64,000 nucleotides of DNA from NCBI RefSeq assembly GCF_017811155.1, contig NZ_JACVCV010000012.1:114160-178159 (forward strand), read 5' to 3'. Positions 27,058 through 35,736 of the stretch are shown in pieces. The first letter of the stretch is position 1. Every line of letters begins with the position of its first letter. Made by a program: the position numbers and the translations under genes. This DNA comes from Lunatimonas salinarum. GTDB taxonomy: Bacteria; Bacteroidota; Bacteroidia; Cytophagales; Cyclobacteriaceae. The notes beneath the pieces were generated by a model. It worked only from the letters and a program-made list of their open reading frames with translations. It ran no database searches and was not told where the DNA came from.

Positions 27058-27429
27058 ATGATTAAAAGGACCGGAGTGAGTGCGAGGGAGATTTTACCGA
27101 GGTACACTACCCAAATATAGTTGTTGGCCAATCTGGCCCGTTTGCATCGAAATTCCGGCCCTAAATGAAAACACACGTCTTACCGAAGCCTGAAAGAAGG
27201 AAATCGATGGATGGCTAGTGGCTTGGCTGGAATTCTCCGCATTGCCGTTTCCCTGGATAAGACATAGAATCAATGGGTGGAAAATGTCTATTGCCTGCCT
27301 CAAGGGGATATGCTGACCAGCCGTTTGTTTGGAGAGGGCAACATGGATTTGAACCTTTGGGAGGCACAGCGATTTTCCGATGTGCTTCAAACGTTTATCA
27401 AGCTTCCGGTAGAAATTACAAAGGGATAA
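27058..27429 (+). pseudogene. Decayed ppx/GppA exopolyphosphatase remnant (C-terminal HD-like domain)
   Basis: One plus-strand frame, interrupted by in-frame stops at 27118, 27166 and 27268, still reads as the C-terminal domain of a Ppx/GppA phosphatase. The recognisable pieces are 'LLANLARLHRNSGPK', 'GLAGILRIAVSLDKT' then 'NQWVENV', and 'DLNLWEAQRFSDVLQTF', ending at a natural stop (27429). In intact relatives these read like 'LARYHRKSGPK', 'LAGILRIADGLDRTH' and 'DLEIWAA..'. The N-terminal ASKHA catalytic domain is missing. The end overlaps the last codons of the convergent histidine-kinase gene by 14 bases. The family call is by eye and should be tested by alignment. Confidence 0.7.
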
Positions 27430-30400
27430 TCTGATCCCGTAGGCTAGTGGCCAAAGGCGGCCTTTTGGAAATGGTGAAGAAAAAGGTCGTTTCTTTTCCT
27501 TCTTGCGATTCAAGCCAAACCCGTCCGCCTAGCAGTTCTACCGTCTTTTTTACGATGGCCAGGCCAATGCCATTTCCGGCGTATTCGTCTTTATTATGGA
27601 GGCGCTGGAACAGGATAAAAATCTTGTCGAAGTATTCGGAGGAAATCCCAATTCCATTATCAGACACGCTGAAAAGCCATTCGGAGTCCAACTCTTTACC
27701 GGTAATTCGGATAATGGGTGGTGTTCCGGTGCGTTTATACTTTACAGAGTTTCCTATGAGGTTCTGGAAGATCTGCATTACAGGCGTTTCATAGGAGTAA
27801 ATATTCGGCAGCTTGCCCAATTCAACGTGCCCGCCTAATTCCTGCAATTTCTTTTTAACGGGCTTTATCAAGTTTCCAATTAGCTCATTTAGGTCTAGAT
27901 TTTCGATGGTTCCCAGTTCCCGGCCCACCCGTGAAAATTCCAATAGGTCAATGATGATTTGCTTCATCCGGGTGGCCCCATCAATCGCAAAATCAATGTA
28001 TTGTTTTGCCTTTCCGTCGAATTTGTCGCCATATCGCTTGTTTAAAAGGCCCATAAATCCGGTTATCATCCGAAGAGGTTCCTGTAGGTCATGGGAAGCA
28101 ATGTAGGCGAATTGTTCTAGTTCTTCATTGGACAGCGCCAAGTCATAGACGGTTTTTTCCAGGGCTTTGTTGATACGTTTAAGCTCCTGTTCCGCGAGTT
28201 TTTTTTCATGGATATCCTGTATACTTCCATAGATGCGTGTGCATTTACCGTCTTCAAAGACAGGGTTTCCAATGGATTGCACCCATTTTTCTTTTCCGGT
28301 TCCCGTCACCGCCAACGATTCGATGGTGTACTTTTTATTTTGTTCAATTGCCATCCTAAAAGCCTCCTGCACCTCTGTCAGGCTTTCATCCCGGTAAAAG
28401 GTCATGACATTCTCCAGGTTTGGCTTGAAGTCATACGGTACCTCAAAGATTTCGCAGGTGGTTGGAGTCCAGTGAATCGTGTTTTGGATGAAATTGATCT
28501 CCCATCCCCCCACTTTGGACATATTGGAGGCAGAATCAAGTAGCTCTTTTATTTTTTTGATTTCAGAAACATCCTTTACGGTGCCTACGACTCGGAGCGC
28601 CTCTCCGTGCTCTCCCCGAATTATCACACCAGAATCTTCAACCCATCGGTATTCTCCGCTCGCATCCCGAAGTCGGTAGCTATGGTTCCAAGTGGTAGAA
28701 TAGGTTTTATGGACGATATTGCCGTAGGCTGTCAGGGTTTCTTCTTTGTCTTTTCCATGCATTAAACTTTGGTACCAAGCCGTAGTCAGGGGTTCGTCAT
28801 CGTCCACTGAATGCCCGAATATGCGAGCGAAATTTTTACCCAAGAAAAGTTCACCTGTGGCCGGAGTTACTTCGTAGATTACCTCCGAACTGGCTTCTGC
28901 AAGTACCTCGTACCGTTCGTTGATTTCCTTGATTTGCTTTTCCATTTGACTCCGACTGGTGATATCAATCCCTGAGCATTGAATCTCGATCGGCTGACTA
29001 TTGGAATCTAGTAGGCAAACAAAATCCCACAGGGTGGTAACGACTTTTCCCGGGATTTTCGTGGGCTTATCCATCTCAACCTGAAATGCGCGCCCAGGTT
29101 CCTTTAAGCACTTCTGTACTACCTCGAAAACGGCGGCATGGTGGTAGTCGCAGATTGATTTTAAACAGGTCTCGCCTAGAATTCCTTCCGGATGCATCCA
29201 TCCAAAGGTGTCCAGAAATTTTTTATTGGCATAAGTGTACCTACCCTCAAGATCCGTTTTGATTACATAGTTGCTATGAGATTCAAAGAACAAACGGTAC
29301 CGTGCTTCACTTTGCTCTAATTTCAGCTGAAATTCCCACTGTTTGGTTACGTCCCTGGAATTGGTCAGAATACCTTTAAAAGCCTCATCGTCCACGAAAT
29401 TCGTGAGGATCGTTTCCAACCATCGCCAGTTTCCAGAGGCATCTAAAAACCGATAGGGTTTTAGTTCTACTCGCTTGGCCGTTTCAATCTGCAGAAAACT
29501 ATCATAGACCCATGGAAGGTCTTCTGGATGAACAAAATCAAATGCATTTTTACCTAACAAAAAGTCGGGTTCATACCCCATGATGTTCAAAGCAGTTCTA
29601 CCGATAAAGGTCAGGTTTCCTGAAAGGTCAAGTACGGTAATGATGTCTCCACCTTCCTCTACAATGGCCCTGAATTTCCGCTCACTGGCAGCCATTGCTT
29701 TTTCGGCCTTTCTTGTGGCCGTAATGTCCAATCCGATTCCTATGATGCAGTTTTTACCATCAAACGTGAATTGAGATCCTTTAAAAAGAAAAACAATGTG
29801 CTTCCCTGTTTTGGTAATCAACGTCGCTTCTACAGTTGCTTCTCCTTTTGAAAAGGCGGACTGAATCTCTTTATTGACTTTTTCCTTTTCTTCGGGGGCA
29901 AAAAAATCGAGGGGATTCATGCTTTTGTATTCCTCTGCCGAGTATTCCGAATATTGGGTCATGGCATTATTTACCAATAGATGATTTCCAAATTCGTCAA
30001 ACAAAAAAAACGGAATAGGGAGTTTATCGATCACCTCTTGCAGTTGATTCGCTTTTTCGCTTAGCTCATTTTCCACGGTTTCCTGGTGACAAATGGCAAC
30101 TATTTGAGCAGCTTGGTCCGCCAAAAGTCCTAGGGCATTTTCTTGGTCCTTTTTTAGGCCCCTCGGTAGATAATTCCAAATGGTCAATGCACCGAGGAGC
30201 GCACCGGAGTTGGAAAAGAGTGGGAATGCTGCAAAGAAATGGAGCGGCGAAGGTGCACCATTTAAGGTAAGTTCTTTGTAATGTCGATCCGTTGCAATGT
30301 CCTCTATGATGACCGGACCTTGACCAAAAGGAACAGTGCCAGAACAAATCGGACAGGTAAAAGGTGATGGAAGATCAACTCCTACGGAAAAAATGCGAAC

Positions 30401-30535
30401 ACCACCTTTAACTAATATAGACAAAATTGCAATCGGCGCCTCTCCGATAAAAGCGGCCAATTCGGCGTTCTTTTTAAGGTCAATACGTGTGGAGGGGGGA
30501 GATTTTTCAGATTGCATATAGGGGGATGGGATCAA
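27416..30535 (-). CDS. Soluble multi-PAS sensor histidine kinase
   Basis: A 1039-residue kinase without membrane segments. An N-terminal GAF domain (about 25-165) carries 'CPIC' and 'GPVIIEDIATD'. Five PAS/PAC units follow (about 170-785), several marked by 'GNLTFIGRTALNIMGYEP', 'RYTYANKKFLDTFGW' and 'YRWVEDSG'. HisKA has the phospho-acceptor H815 in 'ASHDLQEPLR'. The HATPase domain shows the N box 'NLIGNSVKY', 'DNGIGIS' and 'GNGIGLAIVKK'. The subfamily resembles bacteriophytochrome-like and Rhodospirillum-type orphan kinases. No response regulator is adjacent, so it acts on a partner elsewhere. A light, redox or oxygen stimulus is possible but not shown. Confidence 0.94.
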   Translation of the reverse strand: MIPSPYMQSEKSPPSTRIDLKKNAELAAFIGEAPIAILSILVKGGVRIFSVGVDLPSPFTCPICSGTVPFGQGPVIIEDIATDRHYKELTLNGAPSPLHFFAAFPLFSNSGALLGALTIWNYLPRGLKKDQENALGLLADQAAQIVAICHQETVENELSEKANQLQEVIDKLPIPFFLFDEFGNHLLVNNAMTQYSEYSAEEYKSMNPLDFFAPEEKEKVNKEIQSAFSKGEATVEATLITKTGKHIVFLFKGSQFTFDGKNCIIGIGLDITATRKAEKAMAASERKFRAIVEEGGDIITVLDLSGNLTFIGRTALNIMGYEPDFLLGKNAFDFVHPEDLPWVYDSFLQIETAKRVELKPYRFLDASGNWRWLETILTNFVDDEAFKGILTNSRDVTKQWEFQLKLEQSEARYRLFFESHSNYVIKTDLEGRYTYANKKFLDTFGWMHPEGILGETCLKSICDYHHAAVFEVVQKCLKEPGRAFQVEMDKPTKIPGKVVTTLWDFVCLLDSNSQPIEIQCSGIDITSRSQMEKQIKEINERYEVLAEASSEVIYEVTPATGELFLGKNFARIFGHSVDDDEPLTTAWYQSLMHGKDKEETLTAYGNIVHKTYSTTWNHSYRLRDASGEYRWVEDSGVIIRGEHGEALRVVGTVKDVSEIKKIKELLDSASNMSKVGGWEINFIQNTIHWTPTTCEIFEVPYDFKPNLENVMTFYRDESLTEVQEAFRMAIEQNKKYTIESLAVTGTGKEKWVQSIGNPVFEDGKCTRIYGSIQDIHEKKLAEQELKRINKALEKTVYDLALSNEELEQFAYIASHDLQEPLRMITGFMGLLNKRYGDKFDGKAKQYIDFAIDGATRMKQIIIDLLEFSRVGRELGTIENLDLNELIGNLIKPVKKKLQELGGHVELGKLPNIYSYETPVMQIFQNLIGNSVKYKRTGTPPIIRITGKELDSEWLFSVSDNGIGISSEYFDKIFILFQRLHNKDEYAGNGIGLAIVKKTVELLGGRVWLESQEGKETTFFFTISKRPPLATSLRDQIIPL

Positions 30536-30693
30536 TAAACTAGGTACTGGTTACTTTGGCAATAGCTTGCTAAAATGCGGGGTTAATATCGCTACAGAAT
30601 TCCGTCCTACCAAATATCCTGAAGCTTATTCGAAGGTTGGGTTTCTCAATCCATTTGCGTAACAGCAGCGCTAGCCTTTTAGGTAGGAACATT

Positions 30694-30701
30694 TATATTC
30701 G
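30694..30701 (+). promoter_or_regulatory. Candidate -7 promoter box of the ECF sigma operon
   Basis: TATATTCG is one mismatch from TAnnTTTG. It lies 44 bases before the ATG at 30746 and would give a leader of about 38 bases. Confidence 0.4.
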
Positions 30702-30745
30702 CACCTGTTACATTTGGGGTATTGGATGCGACTAAGAAACGAATC

Positions 30746-31357
30746 ATGATCGATAAGAAAAAAAAGGTATCTGACCAAGAAATCCTGAGGGCTATTCGTA
30801 GCAAAGAAAGAATTGAAGATGCTGTTTCATTTCTTTATAGGGAGTATTACGGGTTTTTGGAAAACTGTATCCGGCGGAAATCCGGCACTGCAGATGATGC
30901 GGCTGATATTATTCAGGAGACGTTTCTGGCCTTTATCGATATCGTATCCCATGGAAGGTACCGGGAGGAGGCGAGTGTGAAATCCTTACTTTACAGTATT
31001 GCAAACAACCTTTGGATATCGGAAATCCGAAAGCGCATAAGTAGGGAACGCCGAAATGCCGCTTTTGATCAAGAGCAGGATGTGCAGCAAGAGGACATCA
31101 GTCATCATATGGAAGCATTTGAAAACAAAAAGCGGATCATCGACCTCTTTTCTTCGCTGGGGGAGGCTTGCAGGGACCTTTTGTTGAAATTTTATTATAT
31201 GGAGATGTCCATAAGGGAAATTATGCAAACGGGGTCGTTCTCAAGCGAGCAGGTGTTGCGAAATAAAAAGCATTTATGTTTGAAACGGCTCACTGACAGG
31301 GTGACGGCCGATTCAAATCTTTCAAGAAATATCAAGCAGGCATTACAAGATGAATGA
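30746..31357 (+). CDS. ECF-type RNA polymerase sigma factor
   Basis: A 203-residue extracytoplasmic-function sigma factor. Region 2 ('LYREYYGFLENCIRRK' to 'DIIQETFLAFIDI') occupies about residues 25-90 and region 4 ('GEACRDLLLKFYYMEMSIREI') about 130-185. Region 2.4-like 'LYSIANNLWISEIRK' is present. I chose the ATG at 30746; an in-frame TTG lies eight codons earlier. It overlaps by eight bases with the next gene, a membrane protein that looks like its anti-sigma factor. A lipoprotein follows in the same operon, and a CHAT protease gene is convergent. Confidence 0.92.
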   Translation: MIDKKKKVSDQEILRAIRSKERIEDAVSFLYREYYGFLENCIRRKSGTADDAADIIQETFLAFIDIVSHGRYREEASVKSLLYSIANNLWISEIRKRISRERRNAAFDQEQDVQQEDISHHMEAFENKKRIIDLFSSLGEACRDLLLKFYYMEMSIREIMQTGSFSSEQVLRNKKHLCLKRLTDRVTADSNLSRNIKQALQDE

Positions 31358-32159
31358 GGAACGAGATTTACATGATGAGGTAGTGGCCTATGTAGAGGGC
31401 ACCATGGAAAAAGCCGAGAGGCTTCGTTTTGAAGAAAGGATGAAGAGCGATCCCGGTATTCAAGAACTGATTGGTTTGACAAGGGTTTCCACGGAGGCGG
31501 TTGAATTGGCCGGGTACCGAGAGATTATTCAAAAGGTGCACGCTACCTATGCTAAGGACCGGCCCGGCGGCCAACGAAAGGGGCGCCTTGGTTTCTTTAG
31601 CATTGGGAATCGGCCGATTTTATCGGGCATTGCGGCCTCTGTGCTGCTTGTATTGGTGGTCGGCGCCGGGGTGCTGTTTGATGCCAAGTGGCATTTGGCC
31701 GATAGAAAATATGACTTGTACCAAATTCCTGTCGACAGATCTACCGAGGTGTCCGGAGACGAATGGAAGCGCCTTTTTTCCAGTGAAAAGTGGGGTACAC
31801 TTGCCGGGTTAACTGGAGAAGCATCCACGCCCCTAGAAATGTTCTTTGTGGCTTATGCGCATTATCGGCTGGAGCACTTTGAAGAGTCAGCGAGGATTTT
31901 CAAAGAGGTGGTTTCCCTGGGAACAAAAATAAGCAACCGCCCCTTTGTGGAGGAGTCGGAATATTTTTTGGCACTGAGCTTGTGGAAAGGTGGGGAATAT
32001 CAGGAGGCGTCAGAGCAAATCAACCAAATTAGGCAGCAATCATCCCACAATTATTCCGGAAGATTCTCCCGTTGGGACATGACCCGACTTAGCCTGTTGG
32101 GATTTTTTTCAAAAAAAAATCAGCAGGTCGGTTACAAATCGATAGAGGACTCCGACTAA
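31350..32159 (+). CDS. Single-pass membrane protein with TPR-like periplasmic domain, probable anti-sigma factor
   Basis: A 269-residue protein. The N-terminal part (about 1-85) is helical and acidic/basic like the sigma-binding domain of anti-sigma factors ('VVAYVEGTMEKAERLRFEERMK'), but lacks the HxxxCxxC zinc motif. One transmembrane segment spans about residues 90-110. The C-terminal part (about 140-240) looks like one or two TPR units ('FFVAYAHYRLEHFEESARIF', 'YFLALSLWKGGEYQEASEQI') and should face the periplasm. The gene overlaps the sigma gene by eight bases, which strongly suggests a coupled regulator. That it inhibits the sigma factor is inferred. Confidence 0.75.
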   Translation: MNEERDLHDEVVAYVEGTMEKAERLRFEERMKSDPGIQELIGLTRVSTEAVELAGYREIIQKVHATYAKDRPGGQRKGRLGFFSIGNRPILSGIAASVLLVLVVGAGVLFDAKWHLADRKYDLYQIPVDRSTEVSGDEWKRLFSSEKWGTLAGLTGEASTPLEMFFVAYAHYRLEHFEESARIFKEVVSLGTKISNRPFVEESEYFLALSLWKGGEYQEASEQINQIRQQSSHNYSGRFSRWDMTRLSLLGFFSKKNQQVGYKSIEDSD

Positions 32160-32193
32160 AAGTAACAAAACAAACATTTAAACAAACTTGACT

Positions 32194-32910
32194 ATGAAAT
32201 TTTCAATGAGCTATGTTGTGGGGGCCTTGGCGCTTCTTATGGGGTGTAATCCGGAAGAAAACCTGCCCGCATTGGGCGAAGGGGACGGTCGACTGGGATT
32301 GGCTTTTGCACTGAACACAAGCACGCAAGCCAATGCAAGGGTCATGCAGGACCGCATTCAGATAGAAAGAGGTTATATCCAAATTGAAGAGCTTGAGCTT
32401 GAATTGGATGGAAGGGATGAAAACGGTGATTTTGAGCGGGAGATGGAAATTGATTTTCCTCAGCCCAAAAAAATTGAATTTGACCGGTTTGATACTTCTG
32501 AGGACTTCTTTATCCAAATACCGGAAGGGGAGTACGATGAAATAGAACTCAGTCTTGACCTGATAGATTATCGAAGTGAGCCGTCGATTTATATGGAGGG
32601 AATAGCTTCCGATGGAGACGGCACCACCTATCAGTTGATCTTTGAGTACTATAACGACGAAATTGAGTTTGAACTGGAAATTGAAGCCGACGATGACCGG
32701 TATTTTAGGGTAGACCAGACCAATAACCCCTTGATATTATTTGAGTTAAATCCAGACAGTTGGTTTGGGGTGGTTTCAACTTCTGATATTCAAAATGCTG
32801 AAAAGCGGGATGGAATCATTTACCTAAACCCCCAAGAGAACAGGGCCTTGTTTCGCAGAGTAGCATCAAAGATCGAAGAAGCCGTAGATGTGGAAATAGA
32901 AATCAATTGA
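32194..32910 (+). CDS. Acidic lipoprotein of unknown function in the sigma operon
   Basis: A 239-residue predicted lipoprotein with C18 in 'LMGC'. The mature part is strongly acidic (many Glu/Asp runs such as 'YDEIELSLDLIDYRSE') and beta-rich, somewhat like DUF4382 proteins, but I do not assign it. It begins 34 bases after the anti-sigma gene and its last bases overlap the end of the convergent CHAT gene (32903-32910). Its tie to the operon suggests that it is a target or a sensor of the envelope signal. The start ATG at 32194 is preferred over the TTG at 32188. Confidence 0.7.
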   Translation: MKFSMSYVVGALALLMGCNPEENLPALGEGDGRLGLAFALNTSTQANARVMQDRIQIERGYIQIEELELELDGRDENGDFEREMEIDFPQPKKIEFDRFDTSEDFFIQIPEGEYDEIELSLDLIDYRSEPSIYMEGIASDGDGTTYQLIFEYYNDEIEFELEIEADDDRYFRVDQTNNPLILFELNPDSWFGVVSTSDIQNAEKRDGIIYLNPQENRALFRRVASKIEEAVDVEIEIN

Positions 32911-35704
32911 TCGGTGGCTTAATTACCCCTGGGTTCACTCCGATTATCGGAGTGGGCCTTTTTTTGTTATAGAGGTACAGGAACGCGAATAATCCCGCAG
33001 CTAAGAGGGAAATAAAGAGGTAGGTCAGGCTAGTCTGATGGATTTTAGCCGGGCTGCCTACATACACAAAGGATGCCCAAAACCTTGGGTGCCGGTATTG
33101 CGCCATTTTTGGGTCTTGCAGTAGGGCCAATTTAGCGAGATTCAGTGCTTCTGAAAATTCCCGGCCACTTTTGGCATGCCGGTAAAAGGCCTCCGAAAGG
33201 TAAGCAGCTACTTCGTCTGATGTCTCCCATTGAGAAGTAATGATATTGGAGATGCCTGAATATGCAAAGGCACGTGTAAGGCCGATTATCCCTTCAGTCA
33301 AAGAAATGCCGCCGGAATGGGAATGGCACGAGCTAAGAAAGACAAGCTTACTGCCCGATAAATTGTACCGCATTATTTCATCTAAATATAGCTTGTAGTT
33401 TTCATTTTCAGGATAAAAAGCAATAAACGTTTGCGAGGGGTCCGCTTCATGGATTTCACCATGGGTGGCTAAATGAATGATGGGATACTTGGGTGACTCC
33501 AGCAAAAAGCGGTCTTTGGTAGCTTGTGAGGAAGCAATGGGTGTTTTGGATAATCCGCTGATTTCCTTACTTGAAAATGGAAGCGCCTCAAATCCCGTAA
33601 CAACCCCGATGGTATCGGCCTGGGTAAACGGGGCCATTGCCAGGATTTTTCCAAAATCCGATTTTTCAAAGTCATTTTGTACAAGAAAACGTGCGGAATA
33701 GGCGATGCTGGTAGCGAATCGCTCCAAAAGGTAAGTGCCATCCTCCAAAGGAAGCGCATCGAAAGGAATGCGAGATAGGAAGCTGTGCGGTATGATAATG
33801 AGGCGTTTTTTTCGCAGTGCAAAGTCTTTCCCAAACAAGGTGTTAGATAGCCTTTTGGATTCTTCGGAGGGAACGAATTTGTCTCCAAGTTGCCAGGTAT
33901 AGGCACTTTTTTCAAAACGATCCACCAGTTCGGGAAAGTGCTCCGGCAACGGCTGCGTTTGAAGCGTTAACCCAGCCTTGTCCAGTATGAATAAGTGTAG
34001 CTTATTGGCTGTCAGATAGAAAGATACCAAAGCGGTTTCGTTATCGAGGATGTTTTTTTGCAGGTGGGCTTGGTTTATCAAGCTACTGCTAAGCTTGAAT
34101 TCAAGATAGTCAGGGTTTTTATTGAGTTCTTCAAAAAGCCTGGAGAGGAGTACTTGCTGGTTAAGCAGCTCGATTTGGAGATGTTCAAGCTCCTTCCCAT
34201 CCGTCACCCGATTTATTTGCGAAAGTATCCGCGCAATCTGGGTATTTGCTTCCTTTTGCCTACCGAGTAGGTTTTGCAGCTTTAGGGAGCTGGTTCGGAA
34301 GGTGTTTTCAAGGCTTCCTAAGGTCAGGCTGATGGATTTACTGTCTTCTACATACGCAAAGGCAGTCTCTAAAAAACGCTTGTCAGACGTGCTTTGATAC
34401 TTCTCCAGAAGCTGTTCAACGGCTTGCTGATAGGCCGGCATCACGGATTCTCCTAGAAAAATTCTCGCTTCATCGTTGTCATAGATGGATCCTAAGTACC
34501 GAACTCGATTAAAGATGGATTCGTAGGTTTGCATTGCGGCATTCCATGCCTGCTCATTGCCGGATTCGTCTGCCAGGTTTGCCAGTGCATTTGCTTTACC
34601 TACAAATGTCTCGAACATCGTAAGGGTGGCAAAGCTGAGACCCTTTTCGTCGGGATTTTCGAAGAGGTCTGCCTTAACGAAACCTGGATTAAAATGCTGT
34701 AAGGCAGTATGAAAGGCTGAAAGGGCTTCCCTCCAGTCGCCTTCCTGCGCGGCAATATCCCCCAAGAGTTGGAAGCTCTTGCCTAAGCGGAAATCGGCAT
34801 CGGGTTGGGACGATTTTATTGAATCCCTAAAATCCAAATATCCTTTGATCAATTTTTTGGCACCGGCTAGGTCTCCCCTCATCGCTGCAATTTCAGCTTG
34901 TTGGTTAAGGTAACCAAGGCTTGTTTTGAATGCATCTTCAGTGATTTTTTCAAGAAAGTAGGCAGCTGAATCGGCCTGTCGTTTCTCCAGGTAAATATCG
35001 GTCAGGTGGAGATGAAGCTCGTCGTTACGGATATTTAACGGGATCAAGGATTGGAATATCGCTGCGGCACTGTCTAATTTGTTTAGTTTGGCCAGTGAGG
35101 AGCCAATATTGTTCATAAAGGAATGGTGGGCAAACACATAGGCCGGGTCTGAGTGGTCCATTTCCCGGCCAATGAGTTCATCAGCAAGCAGAAAATAATT
35201 AATCGCTTGTCGGAAGTTCCCTGTTTCAAAATACAACACGCCTAGGGCGTTGTACAACCTGGGAACTTCGGAAAAGCTATCCTTTTTCCGGTAGAGTTGC
35301 TCTGCCCCCTTCAAGAAGAAGGAAGCACTGTCCAGTTTGTTGGTACGATAGTAGGTTTCTCCTAAATACAGATTTATTTGAAAAAACAGGGAGTCTGTTT
35401 CTGCTGTTTGAAAAACCAGCGAATTTCGAAGTGTACGTATTGCCGAATCGTAGGCCCCTTTTTCAATACGCAACACGCCGAGGTTTTTGTGAATCTGAAT
35501 TTGCATTGCCAAGCTTAGCCCATTCGAATCCTCCAATGCCTTGGTGTAGTGGTATATAGCTAGACTATCTGTGTAGTCAGAGGGAGAGTCCGCATTAAAA
35601 TAAGCGTCTGCCAATGCCATATGATCGGTACGGGGGGACGTATTTTGTGTCAGGGCAGGAAAAAGAAAGGCTACGAGTAAACCAAGTGTCAGCAATCCCT
35701 TCAT
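32903..35704 (-). CDS. Exported TPR-CHAT protease with a C-terminal membrane anchor
   Basis: A 933-residue caspase-like protein. A signal peptide (about 1-20) comes first, then a TPR solenoid (about 30-420), helical linkers (about 430-560), and a CHAT domain (about 590-885). The predicted catalytic dyad is intact: H748 in 'LATHGEIHE' and C793 in 'FLSSCHSHSG'. A transmembrane segment (about 892-912) and a short basic tail follow. The protease should therefore sit in the periplasm, anchored to the inner membrane. It is preceded in its own leftward operon by a poly-Asp lipoprotein gene and overlaps tail to tail with the sigma operon. In type III-E CRISPR systems a TPR-CHAT protease regulates an ECF sigma factor; here this is only an analogy. 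Confidence 0.9.
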   Translation of the reverse strand: MKGLLTLGLLVAFLFPALTQNTSPRTDHMALADAYFNADSPSDYTDSLAIYHYTKALEDSNGLSLAMQIQIHKNLGVLRIEKGAYDSAIRTLRNSLVFQTAETDSLFFQINLYLGETYYRTNKLDSASFFLKGAEQLYRKKDSFSEVPRLYNALGVLYFETGNFRQAINYFLLADELIGREMDHSDPAYVFAHHSFMNNIGSSLAKLNKLDSAAAIFQSLIPLNIRNDELHLHLTDIYLEKRQADSAAYFLEKITEDAFKTSLGYLNQQAEIAAMRGDLAGAKKLIKGYLDFRDSIKSSQPDADFRLGKSFQLLGDIAAQEGDWREALSAFHTALQHFNPGFVKADLFENPDEKGLSFATLTMFETFVGKANALANLADESGNEQAWNAAMQTYESIFNRVRYLGSIYDNDEARIFLGESVMPAYQQAVEQLLEKYQSTSDKRFLETAFAYVEDSKSISLTLGSLENTFRTSSLKLQNLLGRQKEANTQIARILSQINRVTDGKELEHLQIELLNQQVLLSRLFEELNKNPDYLEFKLSSSLINQAHLQKNILDNETALVSFYLTANKLHLFILDKAGLTLQTQPLPEHFPELVDRFEKSAYTWQLGDKFVPSEESKRLSNTLFGKDFALRKKRLIIIPHSFLSRIPFDALPLEDGTYLLERFATSIAYSARFLVQNDFEKSDFGKILAMAPFTQADTIGVVTGFEALPFSSKEISGLSKTPIASSQATKDRFLLESPKYPIIHLATHGEIHEADPSQTFIAFYPENENYKLYLDEIMRYNLSGSKLVFLSSCHSHSGGISLTEGIIGLTRAFAYSGISNIITSQWETSDEVAAYLSEAFYRHAKSGREFSEALNLAKLALLQDPKMAQYRHPRFWASFVYVGSPAKIHQTSLTYLFISLLAAGLFAFLYLYNKKRPTPIIGVNPGVIKPPIN
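32936..32967 (+). terminator. Terminator of the sigma operon, lying inside the CHAT coding sequence
   Basis: On the plus strand CACTCCGA/TCGGAGTG with loop TTA is followed by GGCC and seven Ts. It lies 26 bases after the lipoprotein stop, within the last codons of the convergent CHAT gene. Confidence 0.82.
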
Positions 35705-35736
35705 GCGGGAAAGATACTATTTTTCGGCAGGAATTT

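Noticed and set aside
27094..27513. A 139-codon minus-strand reading frame
   Set aside because: It is antisense to the ppx remnant and to the kinase end in another frame, with no recognisable protein features.
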